64,000 nt of DNA, taken from contig CALNVZ010000174.1 in NCBI GenBank assembly GCA_940671915.1, positions 72,500,469 to 72,564,468 on the forward strand, read 5' to 3'. Both the position numbers and the translations under genes were made by a program. Below the pieces are notes generated by a model that ran no database searches, was not told the DNA's origin, and saw only the letters and a list, made by a program, of their open reading frames with translations. This stretch comes from Paracentrotus lividus. Its lineage: Eukaryota; Echinodermata; Echinoidea; Camarodonta; Echinidae. Positions 47,601 to 58,263 of the stretch are shown in pieces. Numbering within the stretch: the stretch's first letter is position 1; each line of letters opens with the position of its first letter.

Positions 47601-50600
47601 GTCGTAGCGGAACAAATCGGCAGACATCGAGCACAAACACTTGAGTATTTTAAGCACAGGCCAGGGATGGCTATTATCATAACGCTTTGTTTTACTCTTC
47701 GTGAAAACAGACCAAGTGTTATTGAGAGATTGGAGTGGGATTTGATGGAAGGGTAATACGGAGACACCATTCTCGATTGGTAGGAGGGGATCTTCCAAGT
47801 GATTAGGCACGCCCTAAACAGCGGCTGGTAGAAGTAAACTGATCACTGGTAGAGGGTCAAGTCGGGTGACGACGGAGAGCTCTATCGTGTATGATCACGC
47901 CCTCCCAATCAAGGATAAGTAGTTGATTGGTTCCGCAACTCTGACGAATGTAACCTTGCTTGTTTTTGTTTTGATATTATGTTATACAAAACTTTGCCGC
48001 CACCCCCCCCCCCCCAAAAAAAAACTTAAAGAAAATAGTAAATAAAAATTAATACAACATTTGAAAGTTTTCCAGCATTAACTTTTGTCATAAATCATAA
48101 ATGCACACACAGAGAAAGAATAATTACATCTCCATCATCACCATCATCATCATCTTCATTTAGTTTATCTTGAATAATTCCTGGATTCATTTACACGCTT
48201 CCTATCTCATCGTTATATACTTGTTCTATTCAAATAAAAATGAGTAAAGGTATTACGTTACAGTTCAATAACATACATGTTTAATATTAACATGAAATAA
48301 TCGGCAGGTTATCATGAGAGGGAGCAATACTGTTCTTTCTTTTGACACGTGAATAATAAGTATGGAGAAACATAAATCCTAAATGATTGAGCAGAAATTA
48401 ATATACATCTTGTTTGATTATAAATGACTCAAAGCAAAAAGCATAGTAGTGCCCATGTTCTGTCGCTTTAGAATCGGATTTTCTAACTGAGGAATGAGAC
48501 TAGTGATATTAATATACCCCCATTATCAAAGGAAGGTGGTCTCTCTCAAATGAACTGCACGCGACAGAAATAGTACATTAATTCACCGAAACATGTGTTT
48601 TATGTCTCTTCTTGGCGCGGTGGTAGCGGCTAGTCAGCGAGTGACGACGACGAGTCGCCGCCTTCAATCCAGGGGATGTCTCGGCCGATCTCTCCGTGTT
48701 TGTTCCACTGAATAGGTCGAGGATAAGGTATCAGCGAGAACAACCACGGTAACCGCCAAATGTCAACCCTCAATACGTTGAGTGTATAATTGAAAAAGTG
48801 CAAGTTTCACCGGAGACCCCAACCCTTTCTTAGCCAAGGATACCCGATGCCGCTATGGAGAGGGTGCCGATCATGTTGGTTCCAGCAGAAATACAGCCAG
48901 ATATTGTTTCCTTATTAAATGCTTGATTGTTTGTCTGATTAACTGGTTGATAATTAAGACTCGGTGGCCATAAGGGAGAATATAAAAATTGACGGTGTTT
49001 GTTTACAAATCTTGTAAACATTGTACGAGACATCAGTCTTATCGTGTCCTATATACAATCCGATGTCTGTTTCATTTTCGTTCGTCAAAGTACTTAACCT
49101 TTGAGGAAATTGAGATTTAGAGCTTCAAGGGCGTTAAAGGTAGTGTCATCCTTTTTCACAAATTTCGAAAACTATTAAATGCAACTTGGCATAACTTTAG
49201 AATATGATCAACCTATACTGTCTATTCAATATTACTGTCATAGGTTGCCTAGATCAGTAATATGTAACGAAAATCTGACTACCAATCTTGACCAGCTCTC
49301 CATCAACATCGTTGATATTACAGCGCGTGCAGCACGGAAAACACACAGCAATACACACGGCGCATCAGCGTGCATCGTTCTCTGCGCTAACTGTCAGCGG
49401 TTTGCACCGTACGGTATATTTTTCGAGGTTCGAAAAAATAGGAATGAATTTTGATAATCGCAATATAATGACAAACATACACAATTGAGCTTAATCACGT
49501 TGTGGGAAGATATAGTCATTGGTATACTACTATATCCTCTCAAAAACTAGAAATTTAATATTTTTACCTGCAAAAGGCTGACACTACCTTTAATACACCA
49601 TTATAATGATCATAATAAGATATAGGGTTTTATACAGCCTGTATCAAATAAAGCAAAACAAGTGGGAATTTTTTGCTTCAGAGTATAAAGATCATCACAA
49701 CTTAATATTGGTTGGTATTTTCAAAATGCAGAAAAATAAGAATTTCTTCGGCATTTCTTGTTTTCATTTCATTTTGTGCTAAAGATCTGAATGTATGATT
49801 GGTTTTCTGGAATCAAGCAGAATCCACTTTGTGCACGCCTTCCCATGCCTTTGTGTAGGTTTCGCACAAAATGAGCCTAAATGACCGCGATAGAAAAAAA
49901 AAAAGGTTTGGACAATTTTGATTCTCAGGTCTTCACACACAAGATTGCATGACTTTAAAAAAATTAATTATATGATATAAAGTGTATCTACAAGAAAAAT
50001 CTTTAGGCTTCGATTTGATACCACATGATAATAATGTTTGAGAAGATTTGATGGCTTTTTTTTCCCGGGTGTACCATTTTTTAATACAGACACTATATAA
50101 TTCTGAATAAAATAAAAAAAAACTGTACATCGTGCGATTGAATAATGGTATTTGGGCCAAAGTACTAGGTCATTCAGACAACTTTTAATCATCTAATTGA
50201 TTGTAATTTTACTAACGAACAGTAAATGTCATTAATAATAAATGAAAAGGTTGTTATTGAAACAGATATATTATTCGATATAATTTTCAATAAAAGAAGG
50301 AAATGAAGACAGAGAAAGAGAGAACAGGGGGAGCTGGAGGGAATAGAATGCTTAGGGTGGATTGAAAGCATAATGTATAATGACGGGAGTCATGGGACAG
50401 TATTAAAGAATTCAAAGAGAAGAAACATATGAAATTCGATTTAAATATATAATATTTCACCACAGTAAATAATAACCTTCATTTTTTACACTCTAAAAAA
50501 ATGAGTAAAATCTTACCCAATATTGAGCAAAAAGGTAACTCGCGTGAAATTGAGTAAAAAATATTACTCATGCGTTGAGCTAAATGTTACTGACTAAAAA

Positions 50601-53600
50601 ATATTACTCATGCGGTTGAGCTAAATGTTACTCAGAAAAGAGTAACTTTTAGTCATCTATGTATCATTCCTAATCCTAGCTTCGAAAGGAGTAAACCATT
50701 AACCATTAGTTTACTCATTTTCTTGCGAGTTACCTTTTGACTCTGTTAAGAGTAAACAAAATTTACTCCGTTGGGAGTAAAGCATAAGTTTACTCATTTT
50801 CTTGCGAGTTACCTTTTTTTTTACAGTGTAAAATCAAAATAAATAAATATTTAAAGCCAATACAAACAAGAAGCCTTGCATAGCACTATCTCAAGTCCTC
50901 AACTACTCAAAACTCAAAGGTAAGATGATATATATATATTTTTTTTAGACTTTTGATTCCGATTTTGCATACCTGAACATGTCCATGGTTAATAATAAAC
51001 ATCTCTCTTCCTATCTCTCCTCTTCGACAGATGTAGTCCCCGGGTGAGAATATCTGAGATCGAAGTTTCAGCACCAACTCACATAATAGACCTTGCTCAC
51101 AGTCTTCAAATATCTTTACCTATACGGAACAATATTGCGAAGAATTACACATCGTGTTGGGGGAAAAAATAATGTTTTATGAACATTGAAAGATCTCAAA
51201 AAATGTTCTTCTAGACACGTGAAATGGAAATGAACGAATTGCCTGTTTGATCATGTTGCCTATATTTCAATATGATGTATTTAATGACGTTATACTAGTG
51301 TAGTAAAACAAACAGTATCGAATATAGCGAAAGAATCTATGTCTTGTGATGGTTATATAAAACGCTATAATGTTGTCTAAATTGTCCCACTGCTGTATGT
51401 ACGAAATGATTTTCTACACTTCATAATATTACTATTTCCCAAACATATTAATTCAAAATGTAATTATTTTCATCTTTATTTTCATACAAAGTAAACATTT
51501 GGGAAAGAAAGTAATCTCAATCTGGCTAGTGTTCTTACCTTCTTGAGTGTGTCGAGGTGGACATGGATAGCAATCTCTGCCCGAAGTCTGGGAGGCAGAA
51601 TGTCAAGGAATGTCTGGTCGTCTAGCGCTTGCGTTCTACAATAAAAAAATAAAGAAATAGAAAAAATGAATTCAGAAGCTATCATCAAAAACAGCTTTCT
51701 ACTTATATTCAATCTAGCACATTGATTGCCATTATATATATTGCTCGGTGTGTACCCCATTTCTAAAGTTGACTTTTATTTTACATTCTCCAATATTTTA
51801 GTATAAACTTTGTTTTTTTGTGTATTAATTATGTCACATGTTCTTTTTTGTAGTTTAATTCATTTTTCAATGGAATGTATGTATTTACTTTGTAATATTC
51901 ATTGTAGATTATCTATCACTCCATTTTTATTATCTAATGTGAAAAAATGCAATGAAATTAAATTGAAACTTAAAAATAAAACCCCAAAATTAATTTTAAA
52001 TAAAACAACTTTTCTTCTTATCTCAAAATTTTGTCAAGTATATTAATATATCTTAAATAATTAAAATGTCATAAAGTCTACGATGCACAAAAAAAGAAAT
52101 CATTAAAAAAAAAAAAATCAGTTTTAATAGAAAAATATTGACTTACCTACTCCAAGCATAATCTGACCATTTCTTGACCCGATCTTGTAGATGCTCCGGG
52201 ACTCGACGATGATTCATATAAAACTTTATCGCGTCCATTCTGATTTAAAAAGACAGGAAAAGAACGTTTACGTCGAACAAAGTCAACAATATTATGGAAT
52301 ATAATTCATAAACTTAAAAAAAAAAGGAAATAACTTGAATTGATAGATCATTTTTTGAAAGATATGAAATCTGAGTATCGGTTAATCAGAATTAATCTGA
52401 ATCTGAATCAATTTCATCTAAAATTTAAAAAAAAGCATGAGGCCTAAACTTTAGGAAATATTTACTAACATTTAATCACTGTGGTTTTTTTTTATTGGGG
52501 GGGGGGTGAAACTATTCATATAATCATCACCATGTTTTTTTTTTGATGGGGATACATACTTTGTTGTAAATTCTTGTCTTGATGCGTTCATATTACTGAT
52601 GACGTCACCAACATTTCCAACAACAGCTGCGAATAGGAACACACCAATTAGAAACGTCATTCCAGTAAATGCATATTCCTAAAGAAACAAATAAAAACGA
52701 AATGTTTAGTTATTATTTACAAAGAAAGGATCATTAACAATACGTAATCATGTTTGTTATAATTATGTAATTCCCACATTTTGAAATCTCGAAGTGCATT
52801 TACATTGAGCACGTACTTATGATCATTATTGTCATTAAGTACTGTAATTTGCAATTTCGTTCTAAAACAAAAAAAAAAAAATCGCTAAATTTTGTTTTAA
52901 AATATTTTTATTTTGGGGGTTGTAATTGTATGCAAAAATTTTGTTGGAATTCATACGTTAACTTTCCTTTATTTTTTTATTTTTATTTATTTTTTAAAAT
53001 TTATTTATTTATTTATTTTTTATTTATTTATATTTAATTTAATTACTAAATATTTTTTTTTGGGGGGGGTGGGTAGTGGTAAAATGTTAATACCGCATCA
53101 GAAACGCAACACCTCTGGATTGTGCATACATTATTATGCCACACAAAAAAAACGACCGCCGGGAGAGGAGACCCCAAAGCAAGATTTAAACAAATATTGC
53201 AATGCTTTGTCGATTCATATCAAGAGGGCGGTATAGACTATTGCAGATTATAGTTATAAATGCTATCCAATTATCTATGTTTGGTGCGGGGGGGGGATGA
53301 TTTAACGAAAAAAAGTATTCAACGGAAGATTTGATTTTTTGATGTAATTTAAAAATAAGAGAGAATTAAAAAGGACGAAGAAAAGTAATGTCCAATCCTC
53401 GAGGTTGACCGTGCATACTGAGTGTAGTCTGGTTTTGTCGAATAACTGATTTTAAAATGCCAAGTACTTGCATATTCGTCCTAAAGGGGCTTGTCCCACT
53501 GGAGCCGAGATCGTTGTTTGCCGACAACTGGCGATCTTGCTAATTGTGAGTGTGCGTAGCAAGTTGTTGTTGCAGGCCTGCTTAGATAGAAGTCGTATGT

Positions 53601-55356
53601 AGGTTTATAATCGCCTTTTTCAGCCGGACTCCTTTTAATTATGACATATCAGGGTTGTTCGCCACAACGATCGCCTGTGGGACGGGGCCTTAAGGGAATC
53701 CTCTTATTAGTATTTTTTCCTATAAAACTCTACCCTACATTAATTTTGTCAAGATGGCGATATTTAAAAAGAGGGTATGTTCAATGCTAACTTGTCTTCT
53801 TTAGAAATGTCATAGGGGACTATTTGTCTGAGAGTCACAACACAAATCCTCCTCCCCCCCCCCCCGGGGATACAGCTTTTGCCAGGGTTGTCGTGCTTGT
53901 CAAAGGGTCACACACCGCCTAATTACCGACCAGAGAGCAAAAAATTATTTCTTCGACCCAACCCTTTCGAAAATTTTTAAAACTTTTTGAACAGCTGTAG
54001 ACAAAAATGTGTGCATAATGATTTCACATTTAAGAAATGGTTATCGGCAAGGGCAATCATTTTAAAGCTTCGTATGCTAAAAACTGGGAAAGAATTAATG
54101 TTAAGGCTTTGGCACTATATTAGAAGCGCAAGGTTTTGATATCAAATTCTTAGTTTTTGACTGCCAATTGAAGTTAGTTTTCGGCATGAGGGGGCGCTAT
54201 ATCGATTTATGTTTAAAAATGAGCCGGTTAAACAGCTAGTTTTCTTGGCTAGATTTAGGAAAGGAGGAACAATTTGTCTATCCGTTCCACATGAACCAAT
54301 CACCGAGTGAATTTTAAGGGCTGATTTTATATAAATTTATCAAACCTCAAAATTAAACACAAAAGTCTCAAATGAGATGTAAATTACAGGTGTGGCGCCT
54401 GTATAGGTGTTTTGATGACATTCGTGTAATACTATATTTTTCGGGGTGGTCGCTAGGAAAAGAGCATTAAAACACGCTAGTAATTTATATGTATTTAGAA
54501 TCAGTAGGTCGTCTTGTTTTTATTAAGTTTAAAGTATTTCTATCAAACTTCTGGAATAGTCAAGTAGAGAGAGAAAGAGGAGAGAGGGGGGGGGGTAGGA
54601 CCAGATTGAAAGCCCATGATCATTATTACGTGTGTTTTGGGCTGCCAAGTAGTTTTCTGACCCTCTAACAGAAGAAGCCCACGTAACCCCCCAGCCTCCC
54701 CGGCTCTTCGATCTTCTCTCTCTTTCTCTCTCTTCCAATGTTTTAAACCTGTTAATTATTTTGTTTCATGAACGGGGGGGGGGGTTAGTTCATGATTGCA
54801 GCCCTCCTCGCTCCAATTCGATGCAGTGATATCCCAATCAAAATTCAGTAAACCAATACACGCTGTAGCCTATGGTGGACTTCTATAGCTCTATACAGCC
54901 GTGTGCAAGGGCTCATTCTTTCACCTCTAAGTTGACTTTTTACTAAAGAAAATTGCAAAAAAATTTGGTAGCATTCTTCTCAGTAGGATATGTTCGTTAT
55001 GTTGAAATAAAAATATTTTTGATTTTTCGAATTCACCTACAATACAGTACACTGAACACCGTCTTCTGGATAAAAGAGGGCGACATTCAAATTTCTATGA
55101 AGATATAATTTAGTTCCTCCACGCACAAACAAGAGGGTGGATGATACACTCACCGTATTGGTTACTGGGTTTGGGGTTCCTCCAATCGTTGTGAGTGTTA
55201 CAGTCGACCAATACATGATCTTGATATATTTGCTGTGAGTACGAGAAACATATCGAAACATTAAATTTGTATTAAACTATTACACGTATTCCATTATTTT
55301 TGTAGTGCAATTGATTTATGAAGGGGTTATTTGAAAAACGCTGCATGAATTGTTTG

Positions 55357-55402
<46 letters not shown>

Positions 55403-55788
55403 TCTCTCATTCATGTTATTATGTCTTTCTTTCCTTATGTTGCAATATTAATAAACAGTGGGGTGTACTACAGAGACTTACGATTGATAAAAAGTTACGA
55501 TTGATTTTTTTCTCGGGAGCCTCACTATGGACAGGATGCTCCAAAGTTAAAGATTTTAATCCTAATTCTATCCCTACCCCTACTCTTAATCATATCGAAA
55601 TCCTAATCCATGACTGTTCCTGGTTTCCAAATGAGGCTCCCGAGAAAAAAATCAGTCGTAACTTTTAATCAATCGTAAGTCTTTGTGTTACACCCCCAGA
55701 CTACGTAACAGGTAAAATCTTACCTGATGAAATCTTCTTCGAGAGTGTCTAATGGATACACCCAAGCATTTACTCCGAAGCCTTCTAG
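38505..55788 (-). CDS. Cyclic-nucleotide-gated cation channel, CNGA-like subunit, C-terminal 586 residues
   Basis: Twelve exons join in frame into 586 residues. In order: [12 protein letters not shown] turret; pore helix and filter [14 protein letters not shown] (residues 29-42); S6 with [16 protein letters not shown] (to 88); C-linker with HVHLDTLKK; cyclic-nucleotide-binding domain (about 152-275) with [23 protein letters not shown] and the phosphate-binding NRRTA; a Gly/Ser linker; a coiled coil ending RISELESRV; and a Ser-rich tail. This is a plasma-membrane channel opened by cGMP or cAMP. The C-linker, the binding domain and the leucine-zipper-like coil resemble CNGA subunits. The filter has Gly40 where CNGA has Glu, a CNGB-like trait. 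S1-S5 lie outside the window or were displaced by the inverted duplication. It is on the same strand as Msxlx, 12.8 kb upstream. Confidence 0.88.
39797..39832 (-). CDS. CNG microexon: coiled coil, middle
   Basis: 36 bp, phase 0, acceptor gctttag, donor gtaaga. It encodes [12 protein letters not shown] and keeps the heptad pattern between the flanking coiled-coil exons. It is a multiple of three, so it could be skipped without a frame change. Confidence 0.7.
40426..40484 (-). CDS. CNG exon: coiled coil, first part
   Basis: 59 bp, acceptor ttaaag, donor gtaagt. It encodes [19 protein letters not shown], with heptad-spaced hydrophobics. Confidence 0.75.
40485..42887 (-). other. CNG intron (2.4 kb)
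   Basis: Unique AT-rich DNA plus the (GT)n tract. 40,660-41,050 is less AT-rich. No RNA gene recognised. Confidence 0.5.
41569..41650. repeat. (GT)n microsatellite in a CNG intron
   Basis: GT repeat with a few interruptions (ggttgtg, ggtgtg). Confidence 0.92.
42888..43099 (-). CDS. CNG exon: Gly/Ser-rich linker
   Basis: 212 bp, acceptor ccatag, donor gtaagt. It encodes [20 protein letters not shown], two runs of five glycines separated by Ser, and [15 protein letters not shown]. The joints stay in frame with both neighbours (phase 2 in, phase 1 out), which supports it as an exon and not an isolated ORF. Confidence 0.75.
45075..45329. mobile_element. 255-bp TIR element, 'gcggcggtcacaactcg'
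   Basis: Left gcggcggtcacaactcg (about 45,079-45,095) and right cgagttgtgaccgccgc (about 45,309-45,325) are exact inverted repeats. The body is GC-richer than its surroundings and made of cgtag/ctacg words. The ORF across it follows the element's bounds and is not a gene. Confidence 0.75.
45366..45597. mobile_element. MITE family M2, copy 1
   Basis: Inverted ends around ttgataaaaagttacgattg atttttt and its reverse, with tagcctcat...atgaggcta inside. The same family occurs at 55,458-55,698 and, in the reversed arm, at 59,481-59,737. A core of ccctaaccctactctt lies in the middle. Confidence 0.8.
45658..45740 (-). CDS. CNG exon: C helix of the binding domain
   Basis: 83 bp, acceptor ctccag, donor gtaaat. 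It encodes [20 protein letters not shown] then EKNKEAA. By my alignment an Asn stands at the position of the CNGA1 purine-contacting Asp604. Confidence 0.85.
46140..46319 (-). CDS. CNG exon: second half of the cyclic-nucleotide-binding domain
   Basis: 180 bp, phase 0, acceptor ttgtag. The donor is gttcgt, a weaker GT site. It encodes [32 protein letters not shown] and CLSKKDLMQ, including the arginine that binds the cyclic phosphate and the threonine next to it that favours cGMP in the family. Confidence 0.9.
46915..46970. repeat. (CA)n microsatellite
   Basis: Cacacaaa-interrupted CA repeat in a CNG intron. Confidence 0.92.
49134..49593. mobile_element. TTAA-flanked MITE, 'AGGTAGTGTCA' ends
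   Basis: TTAAAGGTAGTGTCA at the left and TGACACTACCTTTAA at the right, each including a TTAA target site as in piggyBac- or Kolobok-type elements. Two overlapping ORFs inside share no features with a protein family. Confidence 0.72.
50489..50828. mobile_element. MITE with internally duplicated arms
   Basis: Cactctaaaaaaatgagtaa at the left and tttttttttacagtg at the right. The left arm contains attactcatgcg(g)ttgagc twice and the right arm agtttactcattttcttgcg twice, so both arms were duplicated. No ORF. Confidence 0.65.
50973..51119 (-). CDS. CNG exon: first half of the cyclic-nucleotide-binding domain
   Basis: 147 bp, phase 0, acceptor gtatag, donor gtatgc. It encodes [18 protein letters not shown] and [20 protein letters not shown], the A helix and first strands of the beta-roll. 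Confidence 0.9.
51539..51635 (-). CDS. CNG exon: C-linker, second part
   Basis: 97 bp, acceptor ttgtag, donor gtaaga. It encodes [18 protein letters not shown] and [11 protein letters not shown], matching CNGA-type C-linkers closely. Confidence 0.9.
52147..52239 (-). CDS. CNG exon: C-linker, first part
   Basis: 93 bp, acceptor aaatcag, donor gtaagt. It encodes [20 protein letters not shown] then KKWSDYAWS, the A' and B' helices of the C-linker. Confidence 0.9.
   Translation of the reverse strand, partial: NGRDKVLYESSSSPGASTRSGQEMVRLCLE
52560..52678 (-). CDS. CNG exon: S6 helix
   Basis: 119 bp, acceptor tctttag, donor gtatgt. It encodes [20 protein letters not shown] and [17 protein letters not shown], the inner helix and the start of the C-linker. 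Confidence 0.9.
52679..55153 (-). other. CNG intron (2.5 kb) between S6 and pore exons
   Basis: It includes A/T-rich slippage (52,970-53,060), a MITE at 53,481, G and C runs (53,287 and 53,857) and otherwise unique DNA. 53,112-54,375 is identical by eye to 60,814-62,066 in reverse. Confidence 0.6.
53481..53692. mobile_element. Short TIR element, 'GGGGCTTGTCCCAC'
   Basis: Ctaaaggggcttgtcccact at the left is matched by gtgggacggggccttaag at the right. Inside, gccgagatcgttgtttgcc faces caacgatcgcc. Its copy in the reversed arm is at about 61,487-61,700. Confidence 0.65.
55154..55232 (-). CDS. CNG exon: pore helix and selectivity filter
   Basis: 79 bp, acceptor ctcacag, donor gtgagt. It encodes [18 protein letters not shown] then TPNPVTNT. 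The ATT GGA GGA ACC codons are the same in the reversed copy at 60.0 kb, so the glycine is not a one-off base error. Confidence 0.9.
55364..55399. repeat. (TC)n microsatellite
   Basis: CT repeat in the intron between the turret and pore exons. The matching GA tract in the reversed arm (59,800-59,835) differs in phase and interruptions. Confidence 0.85.
55458..55698. mobile_element. MITE family M2, copy 2
   Basis: Gacttacgattgataaaaag at the left and its reverse at the right, cgggagcctcac / gaggctcccg inside, and the same ctacccctactctt core as copy 1. It sits in the intron just downstream of the turret exon. As the two good copies differ by several substitutions, the family is not very young. 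Confidence 0.8.
55724..55788 (-). CDS. CNG exon: turret before the pore helix
   Basis: 65 bp, acceptor cttgtag, donor gtaaga. It encodes the loop between S5 and the pore helix ([19 protein letters not shown]). The exon encoding S5 was not found between here and 58.2 kb. Confidence 0.85.
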
Positions 55789-56835
55789 CTACAAGAAAAT
55801 GTATGGAACTGCAATTAGGATAAACTTAGAAATAGAATTCCACAATACGCAATTTGATGCTAATTAACATTGTTAAAGTATAATGACTCGATTCTGACGT
55901 CAAGGAATACGTTATGATTATGTATGATAATGATAATATTAGCAGATAGCAGTGAGTGAAAATGTATTAGAGGCCGGTAGGGTAAAGTTTAAAATAGAGA
56001 TGTACTAGTTGTGATATTGCATGGATATCTTTGCGGTCTCATTTGCACTACGTTGCACCTCAGTCACCTAACGAAACTGGACCCAGTATCTATACCTTGT
56101 GGGATCATGCACATTTGTATGCGGTCTGTGCTTGTGTTTTGTTGTCAGTGCCATCGTCTAACTTGGGTATAGATTTATGCTTTCAACCATTTTCAGATAC
56201 ATTCCACAATTCTTGTATGATCGATATCTGCATATGTAATGATACAGCTATTCCTTATCAACAGAACACTTGAGATTTTCATCTCAAGGTGTGTAATCAA
56301 AATGATGTTTGGTGTGAGAATAGAAAGAGAATTTGGGAAACAAATCACGTCCTTATCTCACCAGAGCCAAATCAATTTTTATTTTGACTGGTCATCAAAG
56401 CACCGTTTGGCTGTCGGAAACAACGATGACAACGTTTTGATATAATGAAATATGTATAGCTGGTAGTGTATGTGAATTAACTCCCCCCGCGCCCCCTAAA
56501 AAATAAAATGTAATAAAATAATTAATAATTATAAATTTAATAAAAAGATAATTAATAATTAGTAAATAAAATTTAAAAATAAATAAAAATAATAAATAAA
56601 TAAATATAAATTAAAAAAAAAAAAAAATCGCTTCCTTGTTTAAACACTAAAAATTTCCTATTGTCTTGATACGGACTCTATAAAATACAATTAAGCCTAT
56701 ATTTATCAAGATTCCTTTTTCACGTAAAATAATGAATAAGAAAAAAAACAAACAAAAAACATGAACAATACATGTACATTAAAAACAAACAAACAAACAA
56801 ACAAACAAACAACTAATAATATGACAGGTATAGTA
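55789..56835. other. Intronic or flanking DNA, no exon found
   Basis: The S5 exon of the channel would be expected upstream of 55,788. None of the three minus frames from here to 56.8 kb shows an S5-like helix or HWNAC motif. ORFs near 56.0-56.4 kb on the other strand share a short peptide with the reversed arm only because the DNA is duplicated. 56,460-56,630 is A/T slippage. Confidence 0.5.
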
Positions 56836-56855
56836 TATATATATATATATATATA

Positions 56856-58263
56856 CAGTGCGTATCAATAAAAACGGGACAGTTTTGAAAAGTCTGTCAA
56901 AATTTTATTTCAAATCATGATGTTTCAAATTATATGTCTATATCTTTGGATTTGTTAATAGATGCCTCTGAGTGCTTATCTTCAAATGCCATTGTAAAAT
57001 GTAAGTTTTATTGTGTTGTTTATCGCTTGAGTGGCACACAGAACGTTTTGTCGGGGGGCTCTACAAAAAAAGGCTTGGGCAACAAAATGAAGAAAATGAG
57101 AGATACGATGCATTAGAGTTCTTATGGCTAATCAGCAGACTTACTGCTTAACCCTTTCATTATTCTTTGCCATTATTGTCGAATGTATTCGCTATCAAAA
57201 TTCATTCTAAAAAGCTATTTATGTCATTGAAATTTGTTTTTTGCTGTTTTTTTTCACATTGTTAACATGTTATCTCTTTTGGCTTTGAATATATGCCCTT
57301 AAGAGACTTAAAAAAAAAAAAAATCAATTGTGTCTACCCAAGACGAACGGGATTTGTGTTAGTTGGTTGATTATTTGATTCATTGATTGCTTTTGTTTGT
57401 TCGTTTGTTTGATTGATTGTTTGATTGAGTGGATTGATTTTATTAATTGATCGATTGATTTGAATGAAGGATTGGTATAGTTTTGAATGATTGATCGTTG
57501 AATTATCATTTTGTTCTTTTATGATTGATCAATTGATCGATTACTTTTTGATTGATTGTTCAAATGATTGATTAAATCGTTGAAGAATCATAGGAAATTG
57601 ACTCAAAAGACTAACATAATCATTGATTAGTGAAAAGTAACAATCAATCAAATGGGAGTACCTGATTCAGAATAATGAATTCTGAAATAATAATGAACCT
57701 TTGACTTTAACCAAAGTTAATTTTTTTTTGAAACTCCGAAAAAAAACTTACCGTGTTGCTCAAGCATGAATTGAAACAAATAAACAAAGCAATCAACATA
57801 TCAATCAAATAAACAACCACCAAATTCCCTTTCTTGTGGGATTGACAAAACAAACACATTTTTAAAGGAATTTTTATGTTAAAAAGACGTATTAAAACGA
57901 AAAAACAAAACAAACAAAACAATTAAAGTATTAAATAGCTTTGTAAAATGAATTTCAAATCATAGATTCGTAAAAAAAAAAGGGCAAAGATAAGAAAAAA
58001 ATTAGGAAAAAGACTGCTGATTAGCAAGAAGTCTGATGATCGGTAATTTTCAATTTTTCCATTTGTGCGCAAGCCGTTTTTTTGAGCCCTGACAAAAATG
58101 TTATGTGTGTACTCAAGCATGTAACGAAACTCATTTTTTTAAAATTGCATTTGAAAGATAAGACTTCAGAGGGTCTATTAACATAAAAATATAGACCATA
58201 TGATTTTGAAATAAAATTTGACAGACTTTTCAAAAACTGTCCCGTTTTTATTGATACGCACTG
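56856..58263. mobile_element. Mariner/Tc1-like non-autonomous element at the palindrome centre
   Basis: Ends cagtgcgtatcaataaaaac and its inverse gtttttattgatacgcactg, each next to TA within (TA)n tracts, have the form of a mariner-type terminal repeat with TA target duplication. Inverted similarity continues well inside, at a lower level (gggacagttttgaaaagtct in both ends, then weaker). There is no transposase motif. The middle holds GATT-rich low-complexity DNA (57,360-57,660). The left and right flanks beyond it are inverted copies of each other. Confidence 0.75.

Larger units (their letters stand above)
46320..50972 (-). other. CNG intron (4.65 kb) within the binding-domain coding region
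   Basis: Contains a (CA)n tract, poly-C/A slippage (48,003-48,024) and two TIR elements (49,134 and 50,489). 47,420-47,960 and 48,420-49,030 are unique DNA of mixed composition. Confidence 0.55.
51258..56855. repeat. Left arm of the large inverted duplication
   Basis: This 5.6-kb segment is repeated in reverse at 58,264-64,000. It contains five intact CNG exons, family-M2 and GTCCCAC-type MITEs and a (TC)n tract. This arm has the open, family-matching exons, so it is taken as the true copy. Confidence 0.9.
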
